Shown: in pieces, positions 51,511-60,368 of the stretch
Numbering within the stretch: position 1 is the first letter of the stretch
Layout: each line of letters starts with the position of its first letter
DNA from: CAWGCA01 sp963820955
Lineage (GTDB): Bacteria > Pseudomonadota > Gammaproteobacteria > Chromatiales > Chromatiaceae
Assembly (NCBI GenBank): GCA_963820955.1
Contig: CAWGCA010000040.1
Coordinates: forward strand, 23,721-87,720
Length of the DNA stretch: 64,000 bases
Direction of reading: 5' to 3'
The notes under the pieces: generated by a model
Seen by the model: only the letters and a program-made list of their open reading frames with translations
Told to the model about the DNA's origin: nothing
Database searches by the model: none
Made by a program: the position numbers and the translations under genes

Positions 51511-53169
51511 ATGGATTTCTGCTCCGGTTGCAAGCGGGTTGGACAATGGTTGAGGCCGATGGCCTTGGTCATCTCCGGCCTGCTGTTGCCTGCCATGGGT
51601 GTGGCACAGGAGGTGGTGCGGGTGGGCGTCTACCTCAATCCGCCACTGTCGTTCCCCGGCGAGAACGGAAAGCCGTCCGGTTTTATTGTCGATCTGCTCG
51701 ATTACATCGCCCTCAAGGAGGAGTGGGGGCTGGAGTACGTCTCCTGCTCCTGGGAGGAGTGCAATGAGTTGTTGAGCCTGGGGGAGATCGATATGCTTTC
51801 CCCGATCGCCATCAACGAGGCGCGGCAGCGACGACTCGATTTCAACCGCGAGAGCCTGTACGTCAACTGGGGCCAGATCGTCACTGCAGAGGATATGGAA
51901 CTGAGTTCGCCACTGGATCTGCAGGGCAAGACGGTCATTGCCCTCTCCAGCGATATCCATTTCGCCGACCTCAAGGATCTGGCCCAGCGCTTCGATATCC
52001 AGGTCCGTTTCCTGGAGGTGGATGACTACGAGGCGGTGCTGGCCTGGGTGGCGGAGGGGCCGGCCGATGCGGGCCTGATCAACCGCTCTTTCGCGATCAG
52101 TGATTTTCCGCAGTATGATCTGATCAAGTCGTCGGTTATCTTCAATCCTGCGGAGATACGGATTGCCCTTTCGCCGCGCAACGATCAACTTGAGAACGCG
52201 CTTCGCATCCAGCGGCTGGACCGTCATATCAGCCGTCTCAAGGCCGATCAAAACTCCCTCTACTATCAGTTACGGGACCGCTGGTTCGGCAGAAGCCTGA
52301 CCGATGATCTGCCTAAGTGGGTAGTCTGGACCTTTGCCATCGTGTTAGGCATTGCCCTACTGCTGGCCGCAGGCGTGTTGCTGCTGCGCCAGCAGGTGCG
52401 CCGCAGAACCAGTGAGTTGTGGGGCATCAATGAGCGTTTTACTGCCTTTATGAACAACCTCCCGGGTATGGCCTATATGAAAGCGGCAGATGGACGATAT
52501 ATTTTCGTCAACCCGACCTGGGAGCAGACCAAACATCTCGCCAGCAAAGAGGTCGTGGGCCGGATGCCGGCGGAGATATGGCCGACCCATGGATTTGGGC
52601 CGCATACGCTCGAAGAGCAGCGGGCGATCGAACACCGTGTGGTGGTAGAGACAGTGGAGATCAATCCCTGGGACGATGAGAGTCGCTTCTGGCGTTTGAT
52701 TCGTTTTCCGATTGAGAATAGTTCAGGCGACGGAGGGATGGTGGGGGGTATAGGTATCGACATTACCGCTCAGAAAGGTGCTGAGCAGGAGTTGTCCCAC
52801 CTCCACCGCCAGTTGCAACTGCTGCTGGAGTCCGCGGGAGACGGTATCTTCGGCGTCGATGGCGTCGGGCGCTGCACTTTTATTAACCAGGTGGCATTGG
52901 AACTGCTGGGGTTTCACCACGAAGAGATTATTGGCAACAATCTACATGATCTGATTCAGCATTCGGATGCCACTGGCGGGAGTTTCCCCGAGGTGGGCTC
53001 GTCGATCTACCTTGCCTACCGTGAGGGGCGCAAATCCCGGGTCGATAATGAGGTGTTCTGGCGTGCGGATGGAGCCTCTTTGGCGGTGGAGTATTCTGCC
53101 TACCCAATTGCTGAAGGGGAACATCCTGGCGCCGTGGTGGTGTTCCGGGCAGGTTCCAAAAGCCTTTGA
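51511..53169 (+). CDS. Membrane sensor: SBP_bac_3-like domain plus two PAS domains, no output domain
   Basis: A 552-residue protein. An N-terminal signal/anchor (about 15-32) is followed by a periplasmic amino-acid-binding-protein-like domain (about 35-260, VVRVGVYLNPPLSFPGENGKPSGFIVDLLDYIA), a transmembrane helix (WVVWTFAIVLGIALLLAAGVLLL, about 270-292), PAS 1 (about 312-425) and PAS 2 (about 432-545). The protein stops 10 residues after the usual PAS end (AVVVFRAGSKSL), exactly where a kinase or GGDEF domain would be expected. The stop overlaps the TTG start of the next gene. Either this is a deletion product or it signals through a partner. Confidence 0.9.
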   Translation: MDFCSGCKRVGQWLRPMALVISGLLLPAMGVAQEVVRVGVYLNPPLSFPGENGKPSGFIVDLLDYIALKEEWGLEYVSCSWEECNELLSLGEIDMLSPIAINEARQRRLDFNRESLYVNWGQIVTAEDMELSSPLDLQGKTVIALSSDIHFADLKDLAQRFDIQVRFLEVDDYEAVLAWVAEGPADAGLINRSFAISDFPQYDLIKSSVIFNPAEIRIALSPRNDQLENALRIQRLDRHISRLKADQNSLYYQLRDRWFGRSLTDDLPKWVVWTFAIVLGIALLLAAGVLLLRQQVRRRTSELWGINERFTAFMNNLPGMAYMKAADGRYIFVNPTWEQTKHLASKEVVGRMPAEIWPTHGFGPHTLEEQRAIEHRVVVETVEINPWDDESRFWRLIRFPIENSSGDGGMVGGIGIDITAQKGAEQELSHLHRQLQLLLESAGDGIFGVDGVGRCTFINQVALELLGFHHEEIIGNNLHDLIQHSDATGGSFPEVGSSIYLAYREGRKSRVDNEVFWRADGASLAVEYSAYPIAEGEHPGAVVVFRAGSKSL

Positions 53170-54329
53170 TCTATCCGAACTACAGCGGCGGTGGTATCGC
53201 GAACCTCATGGCTTCGCTTGGCCAGGCATTGGGAGGTGTTGAAAATGGCTATCCCGAGCTGGAAGGCATAGATCTAAGCGGGCTGGCGACAGCGCGTAAT
53301 GTACTGCTGCTGGTCATCGACGGTCTGGGCTACCGTTATCTCCAGGAGCAGGCCGCGCAGTCCACTCTCTGCCAGAATTGCGTCGCTTCCATCACCTCGG
53401 TTTGTCCCTCCACTACCGCCTCGGCCATCCCTACCTTTCTGACCGGTGTTCCTCCCCAGCAACACGGTCTCACCGGCTGGTTTACTTACTTTTCGGAACT
53501 CGGCAGCGTGCTTGCGATTCTTCCGTTTCGAACCCGACTCGGTTTCATGCCGATTGCGGATGCAGACCTGTCCCCAGGGGTTCTCTCTGGCGTTGGTTCC
53601 TTCTATGCGCGCCTTCCGGTGGCAAGCAATATCGTCATGCCTGACAGGATCGCTCACTCCAGCTTCAACCGCGCTTTCTGCCAGGGCGCCAGAATCTGGC
53701 CCTTTTCCGGGCACTCTGATCTGTCTCAGACCATCCTCCGGGTGGTGACGCAGACTGGTACCCAGCGCAGCTTCGTTTATGCTTACTGGCCCGAGTTCGA
53801 TGCCCTCGCCCACGAGTTTGGAGTCGGCAGCCGACAGGCAGCGGATCATCTGCTGGAAATCGATCATAGCTTCCAGCGATTGTTGGCCGAGTTACGAGGT
53901 ACGGACACCCTGGTGCTGGTCACAGCGGATCACGGATTTGTCGATACCCGGCCGGAAACCACAGTACGGCTGAGTGATCATCCGCAACTGGCTGAAACCT
54001 TGATGACGCCCCTTTGTGGTGAGCCCAGATTGGCCTATTGTTATGTTCATCCGAACCGCACGGCGCAATTCGAGCGCTATGTGGCCGAGCGATTGTCGCG
54101 CCAGGCGGATCTCTTTCCCAGTAGCCAGCTGCTGGAAGAGGGGTGGTTCGGTCTGGGCAATCCCCATCCCCGGCTGAAGGACCGGATCGGCCACTATGCC
54201 CTGGTGATGAAGGATGATTTCAAGATTACCGGTGAATTGCCGGGGGAGTCGCCACTGCAGCATATAGGCGTGCATGGTGGCCTCAGTTCGGAGGAGATGT
54301 ATGTGCCCTTGATCCTGGTGGAGACCTGA
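53166..54329 (+). CDS. Alkaline phosphatase superfamily phosphodiesterase/nucleotide pyrophosphatase-like protein
   Basis: A 387-residue protein of the type I phosphodiesterase/nucleotide pyrophosphatase group. Visible metal-binding parts are LLLVIDGLGYRYL near the start, the STTASAIPTFLTGVPPQQHGLTGW segment containing the probable nucleophile Thr/Ser, YWPEFDALAHEFG, TADHGFVDT and GVHGGLSSEEMYVPLI. No signal peptide is seen, so it may be cytoplasmic. The start is TTG overlapping the upstream stop (TTGA); an ATG 14 codons later is the alternative but would cut the family's N-terminal YPNYSGGGIANLMASL motif. Substrate unknown. Confidence 0.88.
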   Translation: MIYPNYSGGGIANLMASLGQALGGVENGYPELEGIDLSGLATARNVLLLVIDGLGYRYLQEQAAQSTLCQNCVASITSVCPSTTASAIPTFLTGVPPQQHGLTGWFTYFSELGSVLAILPFRTRLGFMPIADADLSPGVLSGVGSFYARLPVASNIVMPDRIAHSSFNRAFCQGARIWPFSGHSDLSQTILRVVTQTGTQRSFVYAYWPEFDALAHEFGVGSRQAADHLLEIDHSFQRLLAELRGTDTLVLVTADHGFVDTRPETTVRLSDHPQLAETLMTPLCGEPRLAYCYVHPNRTAQFERYVAERLSRQADLFPSSQLLEEGWFGLGNPHPRLKDRIGHYALVMKDDFKITGELPGESPLQHIGVHGGLSSEEMYVPLILVET

Positions 54330-54330
54330 A

Positions 54331-54945
54331 TTGAATATCGATCTGTCCGATCTCACTGCCTCCGATATCTATTTTGCCTTGACTCAGACGGTAGTCCCAA
54401 GGCCGATCGCCTGGGTTCTGTCTGAGAATGAGGCAGGCAATTTCAACCTCGCTCCTTTCTCTTATTTCAATGCAGTCTGCAGCGAACCTCCACTGATCAT
54501 GTTGTCCTTGGGCAGAAAACCGGATGGCTCAGCCAAGGATACACTGGTAAATATCGAAGCGCGTCGGGGGTTCGTTGTCCACATACCTCATGCTCAGATG
54601 CTCGCGCCTTTGAACGACAGCTCGGCCACCTTGCCTGCGGGGGATTCCGAGGTAGAGCGCCTCGGTTTGACACTAGCAGACTTTCCCGGTTCACCGCTTC
54701 CCAGGCTGGCAGATTGCCGCCTGGCGCTGGCCTGTGAGCGCTTCGAGATTCGAGAGATAGGGCATGCCTCCCAGAGCCTGATCTTCGGCCTGGTCAATCG
54801 GTTGTTCATTGACGATTCCATCGGCGAGCAGAAGCCCGGCGGTCGCCTAAAGATCCACGCCGACCGCCTGGATCCCCTGGGACGGCTTGGTGCCAGCGAA
54901 TACCTGGAATTTGGCAGGGTCATCTCGTTGGCCAGGCCGAAATGA
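54331..54945 (+). CDS. Flavin reductase family protein (FMN-binding split barrel)
   Basis: A 204-residue protein of the flavin reductase-like/DIM6 type. It begins DLSDLTASDIYFALTQTVVPRPIAWV, then NFNLAPFSYFNAVCSEPPLIMLSLGRKPDG, the FMN phosphate-binding stretch, followed by KDTLVNIEARRGFVVHIP. The start is TTG at 54331, with GGTGGAG placed 7 bp before it. It lies 1 bp after the phosphodiesterase gene, so the two are probably co-translated. Its role (free-flavin reduction or a flavoprotein oxidoreductase) cannot be told. Confidence 0.9.
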   Translation: MNIDLSDLTASDIYFALTQTVVPRPIAWVLSENEAGNFNLAPFSYFNAVCSEPPLIMLSLGRKPDGSAKDTLVNIEARRGFVVHIPHAQMLAPLNDSSATLPAGDSEVERLGLTLADFPGSPLPRLADCRLALACERFEIREIGHASQSLIFGLVNRLFIDDSIGEQKPGGRLKIHADRLDPLGRLGASEYLEFGRVISLARPK

Positions 54946-54960
54946 AGGCGGACTAGTCCC

Positions 54961-56064
54961 ATGAGCGAACTGGAGATGCTGCGAGAAGAACTCTCCAGAC
55001 TGGACGTGGAGCTACTGGAGCGGGTAGCCAGGCGTCAGCAGATTGTTGCCGAGATCGGTCGGGTCAAATCAGCCGCTGGTCGGGGTACCCGGGACCAAGA
55101 GCGAGAACGAGGGGTACTGGAGCTGGCTCGTCGCACCGCGCGACGAATCGGTATCGATGCCGATATCGGGGAGGAGCTGTTTCGGTTATTGATCAGGGCT
55201 TCACTGGCAACCCAGGAGCAGGACAAGCTCGTGACCTGCGGTGTGGGCAGCGGAAAGCGGGCCTTAATTATCGGCGGCGCCGGTCAGATGGGGGCGTGGT
55301 TCGTCCGCTTTCTGGCCAGTCAGGGCTGCCAGGTCGAGATCTGTGACCCTGCCTTTGGCCCTCAGGGTTATCGCCACTACCCTGAGCTGGCCGCGGTGAC
55401 GCTGGATCAGGACCTGATCGTCTTGGCTACCCCGGTGGAGGCAACCAAACTGCTGCTTGAAGAGATCGCACAGCGAGCGCCCGGTGGGGTGATTTTTGAT
55501 ATCAGTTCACTCAAGGGTCCGCTGAAGACTGGACTTGAAAAGCTGCAACAGGCAGGCTGGCAGGTCACCTCTATTCATCCGATGTTTGGTCCAGATACCG
55601 AGCTTTTGTCGGGCAGAAACGTGGTTTTCATCGACCTTGGGGTGCCTGAGGCGACCCGGGTTGCCAAGGAGCTCTTCGCCTCCACCATGGCATCACAGGT
55701 GGAGATGTCCCTGGACGCCCACGACCGGGCAATGGCCTATGTGCTGGGTCTGTCCCACGCAGTCAATATTGCATTTTTCAGTGCCCTGGCGCAAAGCGGC
55801 GAGGATGCGCGGCTGCTGGCCAGCCTCTCCAGCCGTACCTTCGATGCACAGCTGAATGTGGCTCGGCAGGTGGCGCGTGAAAATCCCTATCTCTATTTTG
55901 AAGTTCAGTCCCTGAATGCTAATACACCTCGTGCCCTGGTCGCTTTGCTGAATGCAGTGACCCAGGTGGCCGGGCGGGTACTGGATAGGGATGAGCAGGG
56001 CTTCATCGAGTTGATGGCCCAGGGCAAGGAGTTTCTTTCTGGAAGAGCTGAGCGACTGCCGTAA
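54961..56064 (+). CDS. tyrA: Bifunctional chorismate mutase/prephenate dehydrogenase TyrA
   Basis: A T-protein of 367 residues. The N-terminal AroQ-type chorismate mutase (about 1-90, LREELSRLDVELLERVARRQQIVAEIGRVK) is fused to a prephenate dehydrogenase with the NAD-binding ALIIGGAGQMGAWFVRFLASQG (from about 100) and the SIHPMFGPD and FISSLKGPL-like (FDISSLKGPL) motifs. It makes 4-hydroxyphenylpyruvate for tyrosine from chorismate supplied by the aro genes elsewhere in the window. The same fused form occurs in E. coli, but many gammaproteobacteria have separate proteins. It ends 1 bp before the DsbA-like gene. Confidence 0.95.
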   Translation: MSELEMLREELSRLDVELLERVARRQQIVAEIGRVKSAAGRGTRDQERERGVLELARRTARRIGIDADIGEELFRLLIRASLATQEQDKLVTCGVGSGKRALIIGGAGQMGAWFVRFLASQGCQVEICDPAFGPQGYRHYPELAAVTLDQDLIVLATPVEATKLLLEEIAQRAPGGVIFDISSLKGPLKTGLEKLQQAGWQVTSIHPMFGPDTELLSGRNVVFIDLGVPEATRVAKELFASTMASQVEMSLDAHDRAMAYVLGLSHAVNIAFFSALAQSGEDARLLASLSSRTFDAQLNVARQVARENPYLYFEVQSLNANTPRALVALLNAVTQVAGRVLDRDEQGFIELMAQGKEFLSGRAERLP

Positions 56065-56065
56065 C

Positions 56066-56704
56066 ATGATGCCGATTAGCGAAGCGACGGAGGCCAGGAC
56101 CCTCTACTATGTTCACGACCCGATGTGTAGCTGGTGTTGGGCCTTCCGACCGGTATGGGCGGAAATCCTGCAGGGTTTGCCAACAGGGGTCAGGCCCCGG
56201 CGGCTGTTGGGTGGTCTGGCGCCGGATACGGAGCAACCCATGCCGGAGCCGATGCAGGCCAGGATCCACGCGATCTGGCGACAGATCCAGAGACAGCTGC
56301 CCGCGACCCGTTTCAACTTCGATTTCTGGCAACGCTGCACACCCCGTCGTTCCACTTACCCTGCCTGCCGGGCGGTGATCGCGGCCCGGAGTCAGGGTGC
56401 GGAATTTGAAGAACCGATGATTCTGGCGATTCAACAGGCCTATTATCTGGAGGCCAGAAATCCCTCCGACCAAGAGACATTGGCCGATTTGGCCGACAGG
56501 ATTGGTCTGGACAACTCCGGATTTGTCCGCGATCTTGATGCGCCTGCGACTCAAGCCGCGCTGGAGCAGGAGATGCAACTGGGGCGACATATGGGCGCGC
56601 GGGGGTTTCCCAGTCTTTTATTTCAGGCAGTCGGGGAAACTCGCATACTGCAGCACGATTATCGCGATGCAGTGTTCGTGCTGTCCCAGTTGCAGGCGGG
56701 GTAG
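56066..56704 (+). CDS. DsbA family thioredoxin-fold protein
   Basis: A 212-residue thioredoxin-fold protein with a CSWC active site (C21, C24) in HDPMCSWCWAFRPVW, an inserted helical region and the cis-Pro loop ARGFPSLLF. No signal peptide is seen, so it is probably cytoplasmic, like FrnE and other DsbA-like proteins, and not the periplasmic DsbA. It begins 1 bp after tyrA and is likely in the same transcript. A repeat-like hairpin follows the stop. Confidence 0.92.
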   Translation: MMPISEATEARTLYYVHDPMCSWCWAFRPVWAEILQGLPTGVRPRRLLGGLAPDTEQPMPEPMQARIHAIWRQIQRQLPATRFNFDFWQRCTPRRSTYPACRAVIAARSQGAEFEEPMILAIQQAYYLEARNPSDQETLADLADRIGLDNSGFVRDLDAPATQAALEQEMQLGRHMGARGFPSLLFQAVGETRILQHDYRDAVFVLSQLQAG

Positions 56705-56714
56705 ACTGATTACA

Positions 56715-56742
56715 GGGCATCTCGAAAAATTCGAAGTACCCT
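56715..56742. repeat. Short copy of the dispersed hairpin repeat (copy C)
   Basis: An imperfect 12-bp-arm hairpin, GGGCATCTCGAA and TTCGAAGTACCC, placed between the convergent dsbA-like and endA genes and reaching the endA stop. It matches only the hairpin half of copies A and B. Confidence 0.65.
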
Positions 56743-57400
56743 AAAAGCGCAGCCGATCGATCTCCTTTGGGTCATCGACAAACCGGTTGCGGTTTCCCTG
56801 AAGCTTGGCAATGGCCTGGTTGCGCCGTTTTTCTTCCTGGTCCGGAGGGTCCTCCCGGTTCCATCGTTTCAGCAGTTCTGCCTGGCGGCGAAATATTTTC
56901 AGATCGTAGGTCTCGTGCATATAGAACATGGCCCGCGCGATATTTCCGCGGACTGCGGGACGTGGTTCCACGTTGCGGCGGCGGCTGTCAAACTCGAAAT
57001 CGCAGGGCCCGAACTCCCGCCGCTCACCCTGAACCATGCCAAACGGAAAACTGCCCCGGCGCTTGTTGATCTCCTTTCTGGCCGGGTAGAGGTTGTGCAT
57101 GTCGGCCTCGATCCGGTTGAAGCGGGAACTGGACGCTCGGCACTGGTCGCGATCTTCGCATCCTTCTCCTTTCATTGCCCAACTCATGGGATAGACATGC
57201 TCCACGTTGATGCTGCGCCCTTTGTCTGGTCCGAAGGCTTCACCGCAGTAGAGCGTCTCGCCCCCCTGCTGATAAATTTGTCCCCAGAAGACGGGGAGTA
57301 CGTCGAAATAACGTTCGAAAGCCTGCTGTTCTGAGCAGGCGGTGAGGGTCCAGAACAGGATGGTGCAGAATAGAGTCAGCGAAAGTTTTTTAACAGGCAT
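56741..57400 (-). CDS. endA: Endonuclease I family nuclease, putative lipoprotein
   Basis: About 219 residues from the ATG at 57400 (MPVKKLSLTLFCTILFWTLTAC; three codons upstream stay open). The lead peptide ends in a lipobox-like LTAC (Cys22), so it may be lipid-anchored rather than free in the periplasm. The nuclease core has the beta-beta-alpha-metal His in NVEHVYPMSWAMKG, then RIEADMHNLYPARKEINKRRG and VRGNIARAMFYMHETY. Disulfide-forming cysteines (TLYCGEAF, EGCEDRDQC, GPCDFEF) are present. Such enzymes cut double-stranded DNA outside the cytoplasm. Confidence 0.93.
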   Translation of the reverse strand: MPVKKLSLTLFCTILFWTLTACSEQQAFERYFDVLPVFWGQIYQQGGETLYCGEAFGPDKGRSINVEHVYPMSWAMKGEGCEDRDQCRASSSRFNRIEADMHNLYPARKEINKRRGSFPFGMVQGERREFGPCDFEFDSRRRNVEPRPAVRGNIARAMFYMHETYDLKIFRRQAELLKRWNREDPPDQEEKRRNQAIAKLQGNRNRFVDDPKEIDRLRF

Positions 57401-57554
57401 GGCTTCCAACCTGACGGCTAAAGATGGGAATAAACCAGCGGGATGTGGCGCTCAAACCGCTTGATCTGGTGATGAGATCAATCGCTTTGCAGACGATCGC
57501 TTTATCCAATTTGCGATCGTATGGTCGAGCGAGATATTTTTACCTGTCTCTAGA

Positions 57555-57998
57555 TTATGCGCTGATGAAATCCCGCAGGTATTTTACCTCCACCGAGACA
57601 TCTTTCAGCTTCGTCTTCACCAAGTCGCCGATGGAGACTATACCGATAGGCTTGCCGCCTTCGATAACTGGCAGATGCCGAAAACGCTGTTCTGTCATCA
57701 GCGACATCGCCTCTTCCAGGGAGACATCAGGGGTAGCGATTATGAGGTCCCGGGTCATCACCTCTTCTATCGAGGTCTCCTTAAGTTCATCAGGGTGGTT
57801 GGAACAGAAGCGTAGGATATCTCTTTCGGTCAGAATGCCCAGAAGCTCGTCATCGTCGGACTGGATCAGCAGTGAGCCTACCCGGTGGTCGCACATGCTC
57901 TTGGTGGCATCAAGTATATTGGTCGAGGCCTTGGCAAAGAGCAGTGGCGCCGACTTGTGCTTGAGTAGTTCTTTAAGGTTCATAGATCTCAGCTCCAT
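57555..57998 (-). CDS. Two-CBS-domain protein
   Basis: A 147-residue cytoplasmic protein made of a tandem CBS pair (Bateman module): the first (about 10-65) ends DDELLGILTERDILRF, the second (about 78-140) VMTRDLIIATPDVSLEEAMSLMTEQRFRHLPVIEGGKPIGIVSIGDLV. Such modules bind adenosyl ligands (AMP, ATP, SAM). No enzyme domain is attached, so it may regulate a partner. It is divergent from prpE. Confidence 0.92.
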   Translation of the reverse strand: MELRSMNLKELLKHKSAPLLFAKASTNILDATKSMCDHRVGSLLIQSDDDELLGILTERDILRFCSNHPDELKETSIEEVMTRDLIIATPDVSLEEAMSLMTEQRFRHLPVIEGGKPIGIVSIGDLVKTKLKDVSVEVKYLRDFISA

Positions 57999-58393
57999 AA
58001 GACTTTTCTATAAGCGCCAATTATAGGAAAAAATCGGGCAAAGGGCGCGCCATTCTTGTGCCAAGGCTGGTATTCAGGGGTTTGCAGGTCTATATTTTTG
58101 GAAAAAAGATATAATTTCCAGGTGAATATCAACATGGAAGCTGCTGCCAAATGGCAGTATCGTCGGGGTATGTGGTTCGATAGGTGAGGTCGAAGCGGCT
58201 GGGAGGGGTGCTGATGCGGCGCGTAAAGCCCTCTCGTTTTAATCGAAAACAGCTTCTTGTCTGGTCCCCGACTGGAGCGGTCCGACTCGGATGGGCGAGT
58301 CATCCCGATTAATCCGGCTTATTATCGTTGGCGATCAGACTGGACTCCGCCGCCATCGGCCGGCATACAACTTAACTATTTGGAATAAAAATC
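57999..58393. promoter_or_regulatory. Divergent CBS-prpE intergenic region
   Basis: No gene is seen in about 395 bp. It holds a TATAAT box at 58110-58115 with no matching -35 found at the usual spacing, and a perfect palindrome CTGCCA-AA-TGGCAG at 58144-58157 that could be an operator. These are candidates only. Confidence 0.4.
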
Positions 58394-60283
58394 ATGAGCT
58401 ATCAAGAGGTCTACAGTCGTTCGATGCAGGATCCCGCTGGTTTCTGGGCGGAGGCGGCGACCGCTATCGACTGGTACAAACCCTACGATCAGGTACTCGA
58501 TGATTCGGCCAAGCCGTTCTATCGCTGGTTTGTGGGTGGCGAGCTCAACACCTGTCACAATGCCCTGGATCGGCATGTGGAGGGCGGTAGGGCGGATCAA
58601 CCAGCTTTAATCTACGATAGCCCGGTAACCGACACCTGTACGACCTATACCTATCGCGAACTACGCGATGCCGTGGCAGCTTTTGCCGGGGCCCTGGCCG
58701 CCCAGGGAGTGGAGAAGGGTGATCGGGTGATTCTGTATCTGCCGATGATCCCGCATGCGGTAATCGCCATGCTGGCCTGTGCCCGGATCGGTGCTATTCA
58801 CTCGGTGGTATTCGGTGGTTTCGCGGCCAAGGAACTGGCCACTCGAATCGACGATGCCAAACCGAAACTGATCGTTTCCGCCTCCTGTGGTATCGAGGTG
58901 AAGCGGGTAATCGAATACAAGCCGCTGCTGGACCAGGCAATCGAACTGGCTCAGCATAAACCGGACAACACCATCATATTTCAGCGCCCCCAGGCCCGGG
59001 CCGAGATGCGGGCGGGGCGTGACCTGGACTGGGATGAGGCAGTGGCTGCCGCCAGCCCCGCGGCCTGTGTTTCAGTAGCGTCCACCGACCCTCTCTACAT
59101 TCTCTACACCTCGGGTACCACCGGTGAGCCAAAAGGGGTCGTGCGCGATAACGGTGGTCACGCCGTCGCAATGAAGTGGAGCATGAAAAATATCTATAAT
59201 GTGGACCCCGGCGATGTCTACTGGGCGGCCTCCGATGTGGGTTGGGTAGTGGGTCACTCCTATATTGTGTATGCCCCCCTGCTGCACGGCTGCACCACCA
59301 TCCTGTTCGAGGGTAAGCCTGTGGGTACGCCGGATCCGGGCGCCTTCTGGCGGGTGATCGCCGAGCACAAGGTCAAGGTGATGTTCACTGCCCCGACCGC
59401 TTTCCGTGCCATCAAGCGTGAGGACCCGCAGGGTGATTACCTCCAGCGCTACGACCTGTCCGCCTTCAAGTCCTTGTTTCTGGCAGGTGAGCGATGCGAT
59501 CCTGACACGCTGGCCTGGGCACAGGAGCAACTCAAGGTCCCGGTAATCGACCACTGGTGGCAGACCGAGACCGGATGGGCCATTGCAGCCAACTGCCTCG
59601 GGATTGAGGAACTGCCTGTCAAGCCAGGCTCCCCCACCTGTGCTGTCCCTGGTTATGAGGTTCATGTCCTGGACGAGAATGGAAATGAGATTTCCTCATC
59701 GGATATCGGACGCATCATGATCAAACTGCCGATGCCGCCGGGCTGTCTGCCCACTCTCTGGCAGAACGATGATCGCTATATCCAGTCCTATCTCAGCGCC
59801 GAAGAGGGCTACTACCTGACAGGTGATGCCGGCTATAAGGATGAGAATGGCTACCTCTGGATCATGAGCCGTATCGATGACATCATCAACGTTGCGGGCC
59901 ACCGGCTATCGACCGGTGGTATGGAGGAGGTGCTGGCATTTCACCCCGACGTGGCGGAGTGCGCCGTCATTGGCGCCGCTGATCAGCTCAAGGGCGAACT
60001 GCCCCTCGGGCTGGTGGTGCTGAAAGCGGGTTCGACGAAGAGCCCTGAGGATATTGTCGGCGAGCTGGTCGCCTTGGTGCGGGAGAAGATCGGGCCGGTA
60101 GCTGCATTTAAAAAGGTGGCCGTCGTTGACCGTCTGCCTAAGACCCGCTCCGGCAAAATCCTGCGGGGCACCATGAAAAAGATCGCCGATAGCCAGGAGT
60201 ACAAGATGCCGGCTACCATCGATGATCCGAGCATTCTGGAAGAGATCAGCGGGGCGCTGAAAAAGATCGGTTACGCCGAGTAA
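58394..60283 (+). CDS. prpE: Propionate-CoA ligase PrpE
   Basis: A 629-residue adenylate-forming enzyme that converts propionate, CoA and ATP to propionyl-CoA. Motifs are ILYTSGTTGEPKGVVRDNGGH, the PrpE-type VYWAASDVGWVVGHSYIVYAPLLHG, DHWWQTETGW, YYLTGDAGYKDENGYLWIMSRIDDIINVAGHRLSTGGMEE and the catalytic lysine region LPKTRSGKILRGTM. This last motif differs from acetyl-CoA synthetase only subtly, but RDNGGH, as opposed to the acetyl enzyme's HTTGGY, favours PrpE. It heads a plus-strand cluster with methylmalonyl-CoA mutase and pccB. Confidence 0.95.
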   Translation: MSYQEVYSRSMQDPAGFWAEAATAIDWYKPYDQVLDDSAKPFYRWFVGGELNTCHNALDRHVEGGRADQPALIYDSPVTDTCTTYTYRELRDAVAAFAGALAAQGVEKGDRVILYLPMIPHAVIAMLACARIGAIHSVVFGGFAAKELATRIDDAKPKLIVSASCGIEVKRVIEYKPLLDQAIELAQHKPDNTIIFQRPQARAEMRAGRDLDWDEAVAAASPAACVSVASTDPLYILYTSGTTGEPKGVVRDNGGHAVAMKWSMKNIYNVDPGDVYWAASDVGWVVGHSYIVYAPLLHGCTTILFEGKPVGTPDPGAFWRVIAEHKVKVMFTAPTAFRAIKREDPQGDYLQRYDLSAFKSLFLAGERCDPDTLAWAQEQLKVPVIDHWWQTETGWAIAANCLGIEELPVKPGSPTCAVPGYEVHVLDENGNEISSSDIGRIMIKLPMPPGCLPTLWQNDDRYIQSYLSAEEGYYLTGDAGYKDENGYLWIMSRIDDIINVAGHRLSTGGMEEVLAFHPDVAECAVIGAADQLKGELPLGLVVLKAGSTKSPEDIVGELVALVREKIGPVAAFKKVAVVDRLPKTRSGKILRGTMKKIADSQEYKMPATIDDPSILEEISGALKKIGYAE

Positions 60284-60368
60284 CGGAGCGAGGTAACGGG
60301 CCGCTGATTCACGGGCGCATAGGCCCATTGCGGCAGGGCAGAAGCTTCTACAATCGCGGAGAAAAACT

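Noticed and set aside
57989..58303. 104-codon minus-strand frame before the CBS gene
   Set aside because: Proline- and basic-rich, no start signal, overlaps the likely promoter region.
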